Source: an uncultured Bacilli bacterium (GTDB taxonomy: Bacteria > Bacillota_I > Bacilli_A > RF39 > UBA660). From it: DNA of 14,736 nucleotides. The position numbers and the translations under genes were made by a program. Shown here in pieces: positions 5,991 through 14,078 of this stretch; within the stretch, counting starts at the first letter, position 1, and the number at the start of each line of letters is the position of its first letter. The stretch is from contig CALVUV010000020.1 in assembly GCA_944363685.1 (NCBI GenBank), positions 1 to 14,736 of the forward strand. The letters are read 5' to 3'. The notes beneath the pieces are model-generated. The model was given only the letters and a program-made list of their open reading frames with translations. It was not told the origin of the DNA and did not search any database.

Positions 5991-7403
5991 ATGAAAAAAT
6001 TAAGTGAATTATATAATATAAATGATGACAGAATAATTAAAGCAATTAAAATTAATTCTAAAGAAGTAGAACCTGGAGATATATTTGTATGTACAATGGG
6101 AGTTACTGCTGATCGTCACAATTTCATTGATGAAGCCATTACTAATGGCGCAAGTGCTATCATAGTTAGTCGTGATGTAGGAGAAAAATCTGTCCCTGTT
6201 ATTAAAGTAGATAATACTAATCTAGAATTAAGAAAACTTACCGCTAAATTCTATGATTATCCATGTAACTCTCTTTATATGATAGGTGTTACTGGTACAA
6301 ATGGTAAAACAACTGTAGCAGAAATAATTTATCAATTATTAGGAGAAACTGCTGCATATGTAGGTACTAATGGAAAGAAATATAAAAATAAAAAAGCTAG
6401 TATTAGAAATACATGCCCTGATGTTGATAGACTTTATATGTATTTTAGAGAATTTCTTGATAATGGTTGTAATACAGTTTGTATGGAAGCAAGTAGTGAA
6501 GCATTTTATAGACATAGACTTGATGATATTAAATATGATATAGGTATTGTTACTAATATTACTGAAGATCATTTAAATATTCATAAGACCTTAGAAAACT
6601 ATGTAGATTCTAAATGTCAGTTAGTAAGACAAGTTAAAGATAATGGCTATTCTATTCTAAATAGTAGTGATAAATACTTTGATAAATTTAAAAGGGAAGC
6701 TCATGGTAATATAGTTAGTTATGGTTATAAAGATACTGATACTCTAAAAATAGAAAATTATACTTTAAAAAGAGATAAGACTATTATTAACTTTAAATAT
6801 AGAAATAAGAATTATGAAGTTATTTCTCCATTACTAGGTAGTTTTAATGTAGATAATCTAGCAGCCGCTATTCTTACTTTACTTTGTAAAGATATTAGTT
6901 TTGATACTATTATTGAAAGAGTATTAAAAATTAAACAAATAGAAGGTAGAATGGAAACAATGCCTTTTGTCTCTAAATATACTGTTATATTAGATTATGC
7001 TCATACAACTGATGCCCTTAATAACATATTATCTTTTCTACAAACAGTTAAAGATAACAAAATAATTACAGTTACTGGTAGTGCCGGAGGAAGAGAAAGA
7101 GATAAAAGGAAATGGATGGGTAAAGTAGTTTTAGAAAAATCAGACTATGTAATATTTACAATGGATGATCCTAGATTCGAAGATCCAAATCAAATTATAG
7201 ATGACTTAATAGGAGAATCTAAAAATACCAATTATGAGAGAATAATAGATAGAAAAGAAGCAATATATAAAGCTTTAGATATAGCACAAGATAAAGATAT
7301 TGTTTTAATAGCAGGTAAAGGTAGAGATGATTATATGGCAGTAGATGATAAATATCTTCCTTACTGTGATTATGATGTAATTAAGAGTTATTATGAACAG
7401 TAG
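5991..7403 (+). CDS. murE: UDP-N-acetylmuramyl-tripeptide synthetase (MurE)
   Basis: ATP-dependent cytoplasmic ligase adding the third amino acid of the peptidoglycan stem peptide to UDP-MurNAc-L-Ala-D-Glu. The 470 aa carry all three Mur domains: an N-terminal UDP-sugar-binding domain (IKINSKEVEPGDIFVCTMG), the ATP-binding P-loop GTNGKTT (102-108), EASSEA and TEDHLNIH, a probable carbamylated lysine at 208 (DSKCQL), and the C-terminal ligase domain (EGRMETMP, DYAHTTDAL, GGRERDKRKWMG). The substrate motif is DDPR (392-395) rather than the DNPR of meso-diaminopimelate enzymes or the DNPA type of Lys enzymes, so the amino acid added is uncertain. ATG follows GTAGGTGAAG with good spacing. It lies between the two surface-protein loci and before a wall protein, a small cell-envelope cluster. 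Confidence 0.95.
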   Translation: MKKLSELYNINDDRIIKAIKINSKEVEPGDIFVCTMGVTADRHNFIDEAITNGASAIIVSRDVGEKSVPVIKVDNTNLELRKLTAKFYDYPCNSLYMIGVTGTNGKTTVAEIIYQLLGETAAYVGTNGKKYKNKKASIRNTCPDVDRLYMYFREFLDNGCNTVCMEASSEAFYRHRLDDIKYDIGIVTNITEDHLNIHKTLENYVDSKCQLVRQVKDNGYSILNSSDKYFDKFKREAHGNIVSYGYKDTDTLKIENYTLKRDKTIINFKYRNKNYEVISPLLGSFNVDNLAAAILTLLCKDISFDTIIERVLKIKQIEGRMETMPFVSKYTVILDYAHTTDALNNILSFLQTVKDNKIITVTGSAGGRERDKRKWMGKVVLEKSDYVIFTMDDPRFEDPNQIIDDLIGESKNTNYERIIDRKEAIYKALDIAQDKDIVLIAGKGRDDYMAVDDKYLPYCDYDVIKSYYEQ

Positions 7404-7429
7404 TTTACACTCTAATTCTTGTCAAATGG

Positions 7430-7458
7430 TTGTTTTATAAGTGTCTATATGTTAAGAT
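7430..7458 (+). promoter_or_regulatory. Possible promoter of the 3D-domain gene
   Basis: TTGTTT (7430-7435), 17-bp spacer ending TGT, TAAGAT (7453-7458). Weak -35, reasonable extended -10. Confidence 0.4.
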
Positions 7459-7486
7459 AGAATTGAGAATATATGGAGTGATGCTT

Positions 7487-8155
7487 ATGAAGAGAACCAT
7501 TTATATTATTAATGCAATTCTATTTATGGGATGCTGTTTACTTGTAAGTACAACTACTCCTGATGTTAAAGATATAAATGTAAATAACAAAATTACTTAT
7601 GTAAATAGTGATGCTATTAAAAAGGAAGAAGTTATTGAGGTTGCACCTGTAGAAGTTATTCCTGAAGTAACAGAAGAACCTGTAGTTGAAGAGGTAGAAG
7701 AAGTTAAAGAGGAATCTAAAGAAGAAGTAATTATAGGTAAAGATGAAGTTATTGATGAAGAAGAATTACCTACACCACCAAAAGAAGAAGTATATGTTCC
7801 TCCAATTACAGTAGGCTCAACTTTTAATGGTACAATGAGTGGTTATGGTTCAGATGTAGAAGGATCTGGTTATACATATTCTGGTTATTATATTAGAGAT
7901 ACCATATATTATAATGATCCAACTTATGGTGAACTTAGAATATTAGCAGGTGATAGTTCTATTCCTATGGGTACAGTTATAGAAGTTAGTAATAGCAATG
8001 CAGGTAATTTTACAGGAATAGTTTTAGATACAGGACGTAATATTGGTTTTGGAAGAGTATATGATTTTGATTTATTGTTTAAAACTAGTAAAGAAGCGAT
8101 AAACTATGGAGTTAGTCGTAATGCTACTTTTAAAATATTAAGGGTAGGTTATTAA
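7487..8155 (+). CDS. Exported 3D-domain cell-wall protein
   Basis: A 222-aa protein. An N-terminal signal or anchor helix (about 4-22, IYIINAILFMGCCLLVS) is followed by an acidic Glu/Val/Pro-rich linker (about 45-100), typical of a spacer through the wall. The C-terminal domain starts with FNGTMSGYGSD and ends with the three-aspartate 3D signature LDTGRNIG (Asp181) and YDFDLLF (Asp193, Asp195), a double-psi beta-barrel found in lytic-transglycosylase-type and Rpf/YocH-type wall enzymes. The role in peptidoglycan cleavage is inferred from the family; the substrate is not shown by the sequence. Of the possible starts, the ATG at 7487 has GGAGTGAT at proper spacing (4 nt); the ATG at 7481 overlaps that site. 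It lies downstream of murE and upstream of leader 2. Confidence 0.88.
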   Translation: MKRTIYIINAILFMGCCLLVSTTTPDVKDINVNNKITYVNSDAIKKEEVIEVAPVEVIPEVTEEPVVEEVEEVKEESKEEVIIGKDEVIDEEELPTPPKEEVYVPPITVGSTFNGTMSGYGSDVEGSGYTYSGYYIRDTIYYNDPTYGELRILAGDSSIPMGTVIEVSNSNAGNFTGIVLDTGRNIGFGRVYDFDLLFKTSKEAINYGVSRNATFKILRVGY

Positions 8156-8170
8156 ATAGCTGCAATAATA

Positions 8171-8176
8171 TATAAT
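8171..8176 (+). promoter_or_regulatory. -10 element of leader 2
   Basis: A perfect TATAAT sits 19 nt before the leader's first pairing strand. The -35 at 17-bp spacing (GTTATT) is poor. Confidence 0.35.
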
Positions 8177-8211
8177 AAATCGTCAATATAAAAGGAAAGA
8201 AGGTAGAAAAT

Positions 8212-8259
8212 ATGAGAAGATTATGTTTACAATATGTTACCTGGGGGGGGGCAGTTTAG
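8212..8259 (+). CDS. Leader peptide 2 (15 aa) crossing a G9 tract
   Basis: The ORF encodes MRRLCLQYVTWGGAV and starts after GAAAGAAGGTA. The W-G-G codons are written by nine consecutive G (8243-8251), a homopolymer prone to slippage and very unlikely by chance at this base composition. With one G fewer the frame continues to FSSDIVTFFHSVRRTG and stops at TAA 8303-8305 in the terminator hairpin. It shares LQ-x-V-x-W-x-G with leader peptide 1. Confidence 0.5.
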   Translation: MRRLCLQYVTWGGAV

Positions 8260-8293
8260 TAGTGATATAGTTACTTTCTTTCATAGTGTAAGA

Positions 8294-8326
8294 AGAACAG
8301 GATAAGTGTCTATTCTGTTCTTTTTT
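8294..8326 (+). terminator. Intrinsic terminator in leader 2
   Basis: AGAACAG (8294-8300) pairs with CTGTTCT (8315-8321), with possible inner GAT/ATT pairs, followed by six T (8321-8326). It lies 22 nt before the surface-protein start codon. Confidence 0.75.
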
Positions 8327-8348
8327 GTGTGAGAAAATAGGAGGAAGT

Positions 8349-10205
8349 ATGAAAAGATTATTAAGTTTTAGTTTTAGTTTTAGTAAAATATATATAATTG
8401 TAATGATATTAATAAATCTATTAGTAGTAGGTGGATACTTTTCTTATGCAATGTTTACAGTATCAAAAGAAAGAAGTAATGCTATTAGTATAGTTACTGG
8501 TAATTTAACTTATAAGTTATTAGTTGATGATAACGAAGGAAATACTTTAACAGTAGAAGCAAATACAGTAAAAGACTTTACTATTACTTTAAACAATTCG
8601 AATAATAGAAAAGCAAGATTTAATTTTTATTATATAGGGGATTTACCAACTAATACTAAAGTAGGATATATAGTAGAAGATGGAACAAATCCAATGCCAG
8701 ATGAGAAAGGAATAAACTTAGAAAAAATAGATACAACAGGAAGCAGTAATAGTTATATAATAAGAGTAATAAATAATTCAGGAAATAGTGTAACTATAAA
8801 TTTAGGAGTAAGTGTAGGACTAGATTATAATGATCTAAGTCTACCAGACAGTGGACATTTATTTGAAGAGATAACACATAAAGGCGAAGTAGGAACAGTA
8901 GTATTAAATAATATAAGTAAAGACAATATACACAACGATGGAATAGATACTTTTACAACTGGGGAGTATCCTAACAATTATGTCTGGTATAGCGGTAAGT
9001 TATGGAGAGCGGTATCTGTTAATAATGAAGAGAATACAGTTAAGTTAGTAACAGAGTGGAATATAAGTTCAATTGTTTTTTCAAGTGGAAGTACAGACTT
9101 TGAAGGCAGTTATATGGAAGAATGGTTAAATGATACCACAGTAGATGGTTTTTTAGGTAATTTAAGAGAACCAGATAATTTTATAGTGACAGATGCAGTA
9201 TGGGATGCGACAATGGATGATAGAGCTTTAGGTAGTTTTGAAAGGCCAGATGGCACAACTGTAGTAGAAGATGCAGTAGGATTACTTAATATGTATGAAT
9301 ATCAAACAAGCTATAATGGAACAACCTACAGTAACGGTTATTTAAATAATGGACTTTACTGGTGGACCTTAACGCCATACAGTTCATCTGACGTGCGTAC
9401 CGTCTACCACGATGGTAGCGCGTACAGTAGTAGTCCGTCTTACGCGAGCGGTTTGCGGCCATCAATAAATCTAAAATCTAGTGTTCATATCGTAGATGGA
9501 GATGGTACCATTTCTAACCCTTATCGCTTAAATGGAGATAATGATACTAATCTTTCAGGAGCATTGCTGTCAAGTAGATATAGTGGCGAATATATAAGAT
9601 TTGGAAATGATGAAAATAATTTATATATGATAGTAAGTCATGAAAATGGTAACGGGACAAAGATAATCAGTGCCGAACCACTAAAAGATTCTGGTACGTT
9701 TATAACAAGTGCTTTTGGCAGTAATACAACATTTTCAAGTACAAATACAATAGGTACATTCTTAAATGGCAACTATCTAACAAGTTATGTAGATAGTAGT
9801 TATGCTAATATGATAGAAGATAGTACTACATGGTATCTTGGAACAGTAGGATATGGTAATTCATATAAATTAGCCAAATATACAGATGCAACTGGGACTT
9901 CAACTACCTCAAATGTAGTAGAAGCTAAAGTAGGATTATTAAGATTTGGAGAATTAATGGCCGGACAATTTGATAGATATGCCGTAAAAGGAGGAACTAA
10001 TAGTACAGGATTAACAACAACTTATTGGATTTTGACGCCTAACAGTATGCTTTACCTACGTAGCGTCAACAGCAATGGAAACGCAAACGACTATAGTCCT
10101 TCGTATGCATATGGGATTCGTCCCTCCTTAAACCTAAAACAAAATGTCATTATAACAGGAGGAGACGGTACTAAACAAAATCCATTCACATTGGAACTAG
10201 GTTAA
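8349..10205 (+). CDS. Exported surface protein 2, paralog of 4038-5888, with two base-composition anomalies
   Basis: A 618-aa protein. The ATG at 8349 follows GGAGGAAGT; the frame is open to 8325 but that part overlaps the terminator tail. The N-terminus has an in-frame (AGTTTT)3 repeat (SFSFSF), a hydrophobic helix (IYIIVMILINLLVVGGYFSYAM) and NAISIVTGNLTYKL as in its paralog, indicating SipW/TasA-type export. A beta-rich domain (about 45-185) is followed by two DUF6273-like modules ending at about 376 and 618. The loop regions 338-376 (WWTLTPYSSSDVRTVYHDG onward) and 559-598 (YWILTPNSMLYLRSVNSNG onward) are encoded by DNA much richer in G+C than the rest, with CGT, CGG, GCG and ACG codons otherwise rare here. 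The last coding part shares 37 identical bases with the paralog. It is probably a cell-surface binding protein; no ligand can be inferred. Confidence 0.85.
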   Translation: MKRLLSFSFSFSKIYIIVMILINLLVVGGYFSYAMFTVSKERSNAISIVTGNLTYKLLVDDNEGNTLTVEANTVKDFTITLNNSNNRKARFNFYYIGDLPTNTKVGYIVEDGTNPMPDEKGINLEKIDTTGSSNSYIIRVINNSGNSVTINLGVSVGLDYNDLSLPDSGHLFEEITHKGEVGTVVLNNISKDNIHNDGIDTFTTGEYPNNYVWYSGKLWRAVSVNNEENTVKLVTEWNISSIVFSSGSTDFEGSYMEEWLNDTTVDGFLGNLREPDNFIVTDAVWDATMDDRALGSFERPDGTTVVEDAVGLLNMYEYQTSYNGTTYSNGYLNNGLYWWTLTPYSSSDVRTVYHDGSAYSSSPSYASGLRPSINLKSSVHIVDGDGTISNPYRLNGDNDTNLSGALLSSRYSGEYIRFGNDENNLYMIVSHENGNGTKIISAEPLKDSGTFITSAFGSNTTFSSTNTIGTFLNGNYLTSYVDSSYANMIEDSTTWYLGTVGYGNSYKLAKYTDATGTSTTSNVVEAKVGLLRFGELMAGQFDRYAVKGGTNSTGLTTTYWILTPNSMLYLRSVNSNGNANDYSPSYAYGIRPSLNLKQNVIITGGDGTKQNPFTLELG

Positions 10206-10222
10206 GAAACTTAGTTCTTTTT
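10193..10222 (+). terminator. Intrinsic terminator after surface protein 2
   Basis: GGAACTAGGTT (10193-10203) pairs with AACTTAGTTCT (10208-10218), an 11-bp stem with two G-U pairs and loop AAGA, followed by T5. It overlaps the last codons and the stop. Confidence 0.85.
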
Positions 10223-10239
10223 ACGTCAAATTTTTCTCT

Positions 10240-10268
10240 TTTACTTTAATCATTTTTCTATTTATAAT
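10240..10268 (+). promoter_or_regulatory. Promoter of tex
   Basis: TTTACT (10240-10245), 17-bp spacer, TATAAT (10263-10268), 30 nt before the start codon. Confidence 0.55.
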
Positions 10269-10298
10269 AAAATAGAAATTGTAGAAAAGAGGATATTT

Positions 10299-12446
10299 AT
10301 GAATGAAGTAATTATTGAAGAAATTAGTAAAGATTTAGATATTAGTAAAAAACAGGTTATAACTGTTTTAAAATTATTAGAAGAAGGAAATACTATTCCT
10401 TTTATAGCAAGATATCGTAAAGAAGCAACAGGAGCTTTAAATGAAGAAGTTATTAAATCTATTAATGATGTTTATGAGTATCAAGTTAATTTAATGAAAA
10501 GAAAAGAAGATGTTATTAGATTAATTGATGAAAAAGGACTACTTACCGATGAGTTAAAAGCATCTATTATAAAGTGTACTAAACTTGTTGAAGTAGATGA
10601 TTTATATCGTCCCTTTAAAGAGAAGAAAAAGACTAAAGCAACGGATGCTATTAATAATGGGTTAGAACCTCTTGCAAAGATTATTATGTCTTGTCCTACT
10701 AAAGGAGATATTAAACTAATAGCAAGTCGTTATCTTAATGATAAAGTTAAGACTGTAGAAGATGCCATTACTGGTGCTAAATATATAATCGCTGAATGGA
10801 TAAGTGACAATGCTTACTATCGTAAATGGATTAGAAGTTATATCTTTAAAGAAGGGGTAATTGTTAGTAAATTAAAGAAGAATGCAGAGGATATTGATAA
10901 GACTTATAGTAACTATTATGATTTTAGTGAAACAATAAAATATATTAAACCTCATCGAATATTAGCGATTAATAGAGGAGAAAAAGAAGGAGTCTTATCC
11001 GTTAAATTAGATTATGATACTGAGATAATTGTTAAATACTTAGAGACTAAAGTAATTAAGAATAAAGAATCTTTCTGTTACGAGATAATACTTGATGCTA
11101 TTAATGATAGTCTTAAACGTTTAATACTTCCTAGTGTAGATAGAGAGGTACGTGCTGAACTTAAAGAAAAAGGTGAGGTACGTGCTATAGATAATTTTTC
11201 TACTAATGTAGAGAATCTTCTACTTACACCTCCTTTAAAAGATAAAACTGTATTAGGTTATGATCCTGCTTTTAGAACGGGTTGTAAACTTGCTGTTTTA
11301 GATAAAACTGGTAAAGTTTTAGAAATCGCTGTAATTTATCCAACAGAACCTCATAATGATATAGAAGGTTCTAAGAAAAAATTACTTGAACTAATAGACA
11401 AATATAATATTGATGTAATCGCTATCGGTAATGGTACTGCCTCTCGTGAAAGTGAAACTTTTGTTGCAGATACTATTAAATCTTGTAATAGAGATGTTTC
11501 CTATATAATAGTAAGTGAAGCAGGGGCATCAGTATATTCTGCAAGTAAGCTTGCAATAGAAGAATTTCCACAGTTAACTGTGGAAAAAAGAAGTGCTATT
11601 AGTATAGGTAGACGTGTTCAAGATGCTTTATCCGAACTTGTTAAAATAGATCCTAAAAGTATAGGTGTTGGTCTTTATCAACATGATGTACCTGTTAAGA
11701 AATTAGATGAATCACTTAACTTTGTTGTTAGTAAAGCTGTTAATGGTGTTGGAGTTAATATAAACACTGCTAGTCCTTCAATACTTAAATATGTATCAGG
11801 ACTAAATAAAAAAGTAATCGACAATATCATTTCCTTTAGAGATAAATATGGTAAGTTTAAAAATAGAGATGAACTTCATAATATCAAAGGAATATCTGAT
11901 AAAGTTTATGAACAATCAATAGGATTTTTAAGAATTCTTGATGGTAATAACCCTTTAGATAAAACATCAATACATCCAGAAAGCTATGATAAAACTATTA
12001 AACTTTTAAATTATTTAGGATTTAATATAAATGATTTAGGAAGTAGTGAACTTACTAATAAATTAAATAATTTAGATATAGAAAGTCTTAGTAAAGAAAT
12101 AGATATTGATAAGTACACCTTAACTGATATTATAGAGTCTTTAGAAAAACCAATGAGAGACTTAAGAGATAATTATCCACAACCTATTCTTAGAAGTGAT
12201 ATCTTACATCTAGAAGATTTAAAAATAGGTGATAAACTACAAGGAACAGTACGTAATGTAGTCGACTTTGGTCTATTTATAGATATTGGACTAAAAAATG
12301 ATGGCCTTGCTCATATCTCTAAATTAACTCATGAATATATTAAAAATCCTAGTGATTTATTTAATGTTGGAGATATAGTAGATTGTTATGTAGAGAAGAT
12401 TGACTTAGAACATAAAAAAGTTAGTCTTACTCTTTTGAATGACTAG
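10299..12446 (+). CDS. tex: Tex family transcription accessory / S1 RNA-binding protein
   Basis: A 715-aa cytoplasmic nucleic-acid-binding protein of the Tex (YhgF) family, relatives of eukaryotic Spt6 and linked to transcription and RNA handling. Domains are in the standard order: Tex N-terminal helical region (1-190, with NTIPFIARYRKEATGALNEE and LYRPFKEKKKTKA), a YqgF/RNase H-like domain (about 314-440, GYDPAFRTGCK and AIGNGTASRESE), paired helix-hairpin-helix motifs (about 485-550, NINTASPSILKYVSGL and IKGISDKVYEQS), and a C-terminal S1 domain (about 640-712, GTVRNVVDFGLFIDIG and GLAHISKL). The length is normal for the family and nothing appears damaged. The start follows AAAAGAGGA at normal spacing. 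It is transcribed alone, with its own promoter and a strong hairpin downstream. Confidence 0.96.
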   Translation: MNEVIIEEISKDLDISKKQVITVLKLLEEGNTIPFIARYRKEATGALNEEVIKSINDVYEYQVNLMKRKEDVIRLIDEKGLLTDELKASIIKCTKLVEVDDLYRPFKEKKKTKATDAINNGLEPLAKIIMSCPTKGDIKLIASRYLNDKVKTVEDAITGAKYIIAEWISDNAYYRKWIRSYIFKEGVIVSKLKKNAEDIDKTYSNYYDFSETIKYIKPHRILAINRGEKEGVLSVKLDYDTEIIVKYLETKVIKNKESFCYEIILDAINDSLKRLILPSVDREVRAELKEKGEVRAIDNFSTNVENLLLTPPLKDKTVLGYDPAFRTGCKLAVLDKTGKVLEIAVIYPTEPHNDIEGSKKKLLELIDKYNIDVIAIGNGTASRESETFVADTIKSCNRDVSYIIVSEAGASVYSASKLAIEEFPQLTVEKRSAISIGRRVQDALSELVKIDPKSIGVGLYQHDVPVKKLDESLNFVVSKAVNGVGVNINTASPSILKYVSGLNKKVIDNIISFRDKYGKFKNRDELHNIKGISDKVYEQSIGFLRILDGNNPLDKTSIHPESYDKTIKLLNYLGFNINDLGSSELTNKLNNLDIESLSKEIDIDKYTLTDIIESLEKPMRDLRDNYPQPILRSDILHLEDLKIGDKLQGTVRNVVDFGLFIDIGLKNDGLAHISKLTHEYIKNPSDLFNVGDIVDCYVEKIDLEHKKVSLTLLND

Positions 12447-12485
12447 AACCTGTTGAAATATGTCGAATATTATGTTATTATCCTG

Positions 12486-12501
12486 ACTTTGACAGTTTTA
12501 T
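12486..12501 (+). repeat. IS left outer terminal inverted repeat
   Basis: ACTTTGACAGTTTTAT, identical in inverse orientation to 14415-14430. It contains a consensus-like -35 (TTGACA) pointing inward. Confidence 0.75.
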
Positions 12502-12509
12502 AAAGACAA

Positions 12510-12554
12510 AATCTCTCAAACCCTTATCTTATAAGGATTTAGAGAGATTTTTTT
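12510..12554 (+). terminator. Strong intrinsic terminator downstream of tex, inside the IS left end
   Basis: AATCTCTCAAACCCTTAT (12510-12527) pairs with the strand at 12531-12549, with one bulge and one G-U, and is followed by T7 (12548-12554). It serves tex transcripts. If the outer inverted repeats are the IS ends it belongs to the IS and also shields it from read-through. A shorter T tract on the other side allows weak termination of the transposase transcript. Confidence 0.8.
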
Positions 12555-12566
12555 GTTTCAAAAAAA

Positions 12567-12577
12567 TGCGTAATGTG
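12567..12577 (+). repeat. IS left inner inverted repeat
   Basis: TGCGTAATGTG, just after the transposase stop; inverse copy at 14350-14360. Possibly a sub-terminal transposase-binding site. Confidence 0.6.
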
Positions 12578-12581
12578 ATGC

Positions 12582-14078
12582 TTATTTTATAAGATTAAAA
12601 ATTTTTTTAAAATCTTTATACGTATTTATTTCATAATCAGTTCTAAAACCAAATAGTTCATGTAAATCATCTGTTAAATTAGTTCTTGTATATTCAGGAA
12701 TATATCCATCTCCTTTAGATTCTAATACTTTCATATTTCTTAAAGCATCTAATATTTGTGATGTAGTATATTTATAGTCTAGTTTCTTTTCTAATATTCT
12801 ATAAATAAATAATGATATAAAACAAATCATAAAATGTGCTTTTATACGATCTTCTCTAGATAGATTAACTGGTCTTGCAAGAAAGTCACTTTTCATAATT
12901 CTAAAAGATTCTTCAATTTCCCATCTACCTTTAACTATTTTAAGTATTTCGTTTATATTACCAATTAAGTTTGTTGTAAGTGCATAATATCCATCATATT
13001 TTTCTTCCTCATCTATAATATCTTGATTAATAGAATAAGTTGTATTATCTGCAACTTCACCATTATCAGTTGAATTTAAAGAATTGATAAATCTTCTATA
13101 ATCATTTTGATTTTTACCTTTTCTAGTAACTTGATTAGTTTCAATACTTTTTTTCGCTCTTTCTATTTGATTATTTCTAATACTTCTGTTGTAGTCAAAG
13201 TATTTAAAACAGAAAGTAACTATTAAATCTTGCTTAACAGATTTAGTTTCAGTTTCTATAATTTTATAAAATAAAGTATCATAATATTTTTCTCTTAAGA
13301 CTTCATCATTTTCTATAGTTTCTAAATCATAAACATTTCTTAAGTCATTAGGTATTCTCCATTCAGACTTATCAAATATTTCTTCTTTATAACTTTCTTT
13401 TAGTTTTTTTAAGGATTGCGTAATAACAAAACCACGTCCATTCTTAATATTAAAACTTTTTATTTCATCTGATGCAAGACCTGCATCAGTACATAAAATA
13501 ATCTTAGTATCATCTAGTTTAAAGTTATTAACAATTTTGTTCTCTTCTGGAATTAAAGTTTTTTGTTCGTTCATATTACCAGGATATATATTACAAGATA
13601 AAGGTAATCCATCACCATCCATAAATAGTCCCATACCAACTTGAGGTTTTGGTTGATGTTGTTTATTAATGCCATATTTTCTAATATCATCTTCATTATC
13701 AATTTCAAAAAAGTAATTAGTACAATCATAATATATAACTCTAGAATTTCTATCTATTACCTTTTTACTATTATTGAATAAATTTTCTTGGATACGATCC
13801 ATATTATTGGCAATATAACTTAAGGCTCTATATTCATCATGAAGTTTAAAATTATGTTGTTCAATAAAGTTTTGACATTGTTTAAAAGTTTCTAATTTAG
13901 AAGAAGGATAAATAATTCTTGCATAGACTAAATAAGATAATATTTCATTTAAGTCAAAATGGAATTGATATCTATTTTGTATATCATCACAAATATTTTT
14001 AATGTTTAATTCATTATATATTTTTTCTAAAAATAAATATCCAACGTTAAAAGAACTATTAATATCTTTAGGAATAAT
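12582..14078 (-). pseudogene. IS1634/IS4-type transposase, main catalytic part (frame-shifted from its N-terminus)
   Basis: An open frame of 498 codons without its own early start; the first ATG is at 13802 and would give only 406 aa. Numbered from that ATG, the DDE residues of the IS4 superfamily are visible: Asp26 (YYDCTNYFF), Asp106 (ILCTDAGLAS) and Glu297 in GRWEIEESFRIMK, which fits the R-x3-E-x6-K part of the IS4 signature; the usual Tyr is Val290. The N-terminal stretch before the ATG (starting IIPKDINSSFNVGYLFLEKI) is normal transposase sequence, so the real protein is about 578 aa made of this frame plus the one at 14068-14310. Joining them needs one fewer A in an A8 run (14078-14085). 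The catalytic core is intact, so either one indel inactivated it, slippage at A8 restores the frame, or the indel is a sequencing error. Confidence 0.8.

Larger units (their letters stand above)
8195..8326 (+). promoter_or_regulatory. Leader 2: candidate translation-coupled attenuator upstream of surface protein 2
   Basis: It has the same layout as leader 1. GAAAGAAGGTA (8195-8205), overlapping the leader ORF's ribosome site, pairs with TACTTTCTTTC (8272-8282). The latter can also pair weakly with AAGAA (8290-8294) next to and overlapping the terminator's 5' arm. The blocks GTTTACAA and TTACTTTCTTTCATA are shared with leader 1, while the bases between diverge; the G tract and downstream strand differ in spacing by exactly 9 nt. 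Confidence 0.6.

Noticed and set aside
6339..6572. 77-codon minus-strand open frame
   Set aside because: It lies antisense within the well-supported murE gene, has no ribosome site and gives a low-complexity Ile/Ser/Asn-rich product.
8325..8348. Upstream extension of surface protein 2 (MCEKIGGS)
   Set aside because: It starts inside the terminator T tract and covers the ribosome site; the ATG at 8349 fits the paralog and has GGAGG spacing.
12474..12596. Plus-strand open frame through the IS left end after tex (PDFDSFIKTKSL onward)
   Set aside because: It has no start codon with a ribosome site and crosses the terminator hairpin; its resemblance to the 38-codon ORF is only the shared inverted repeat.
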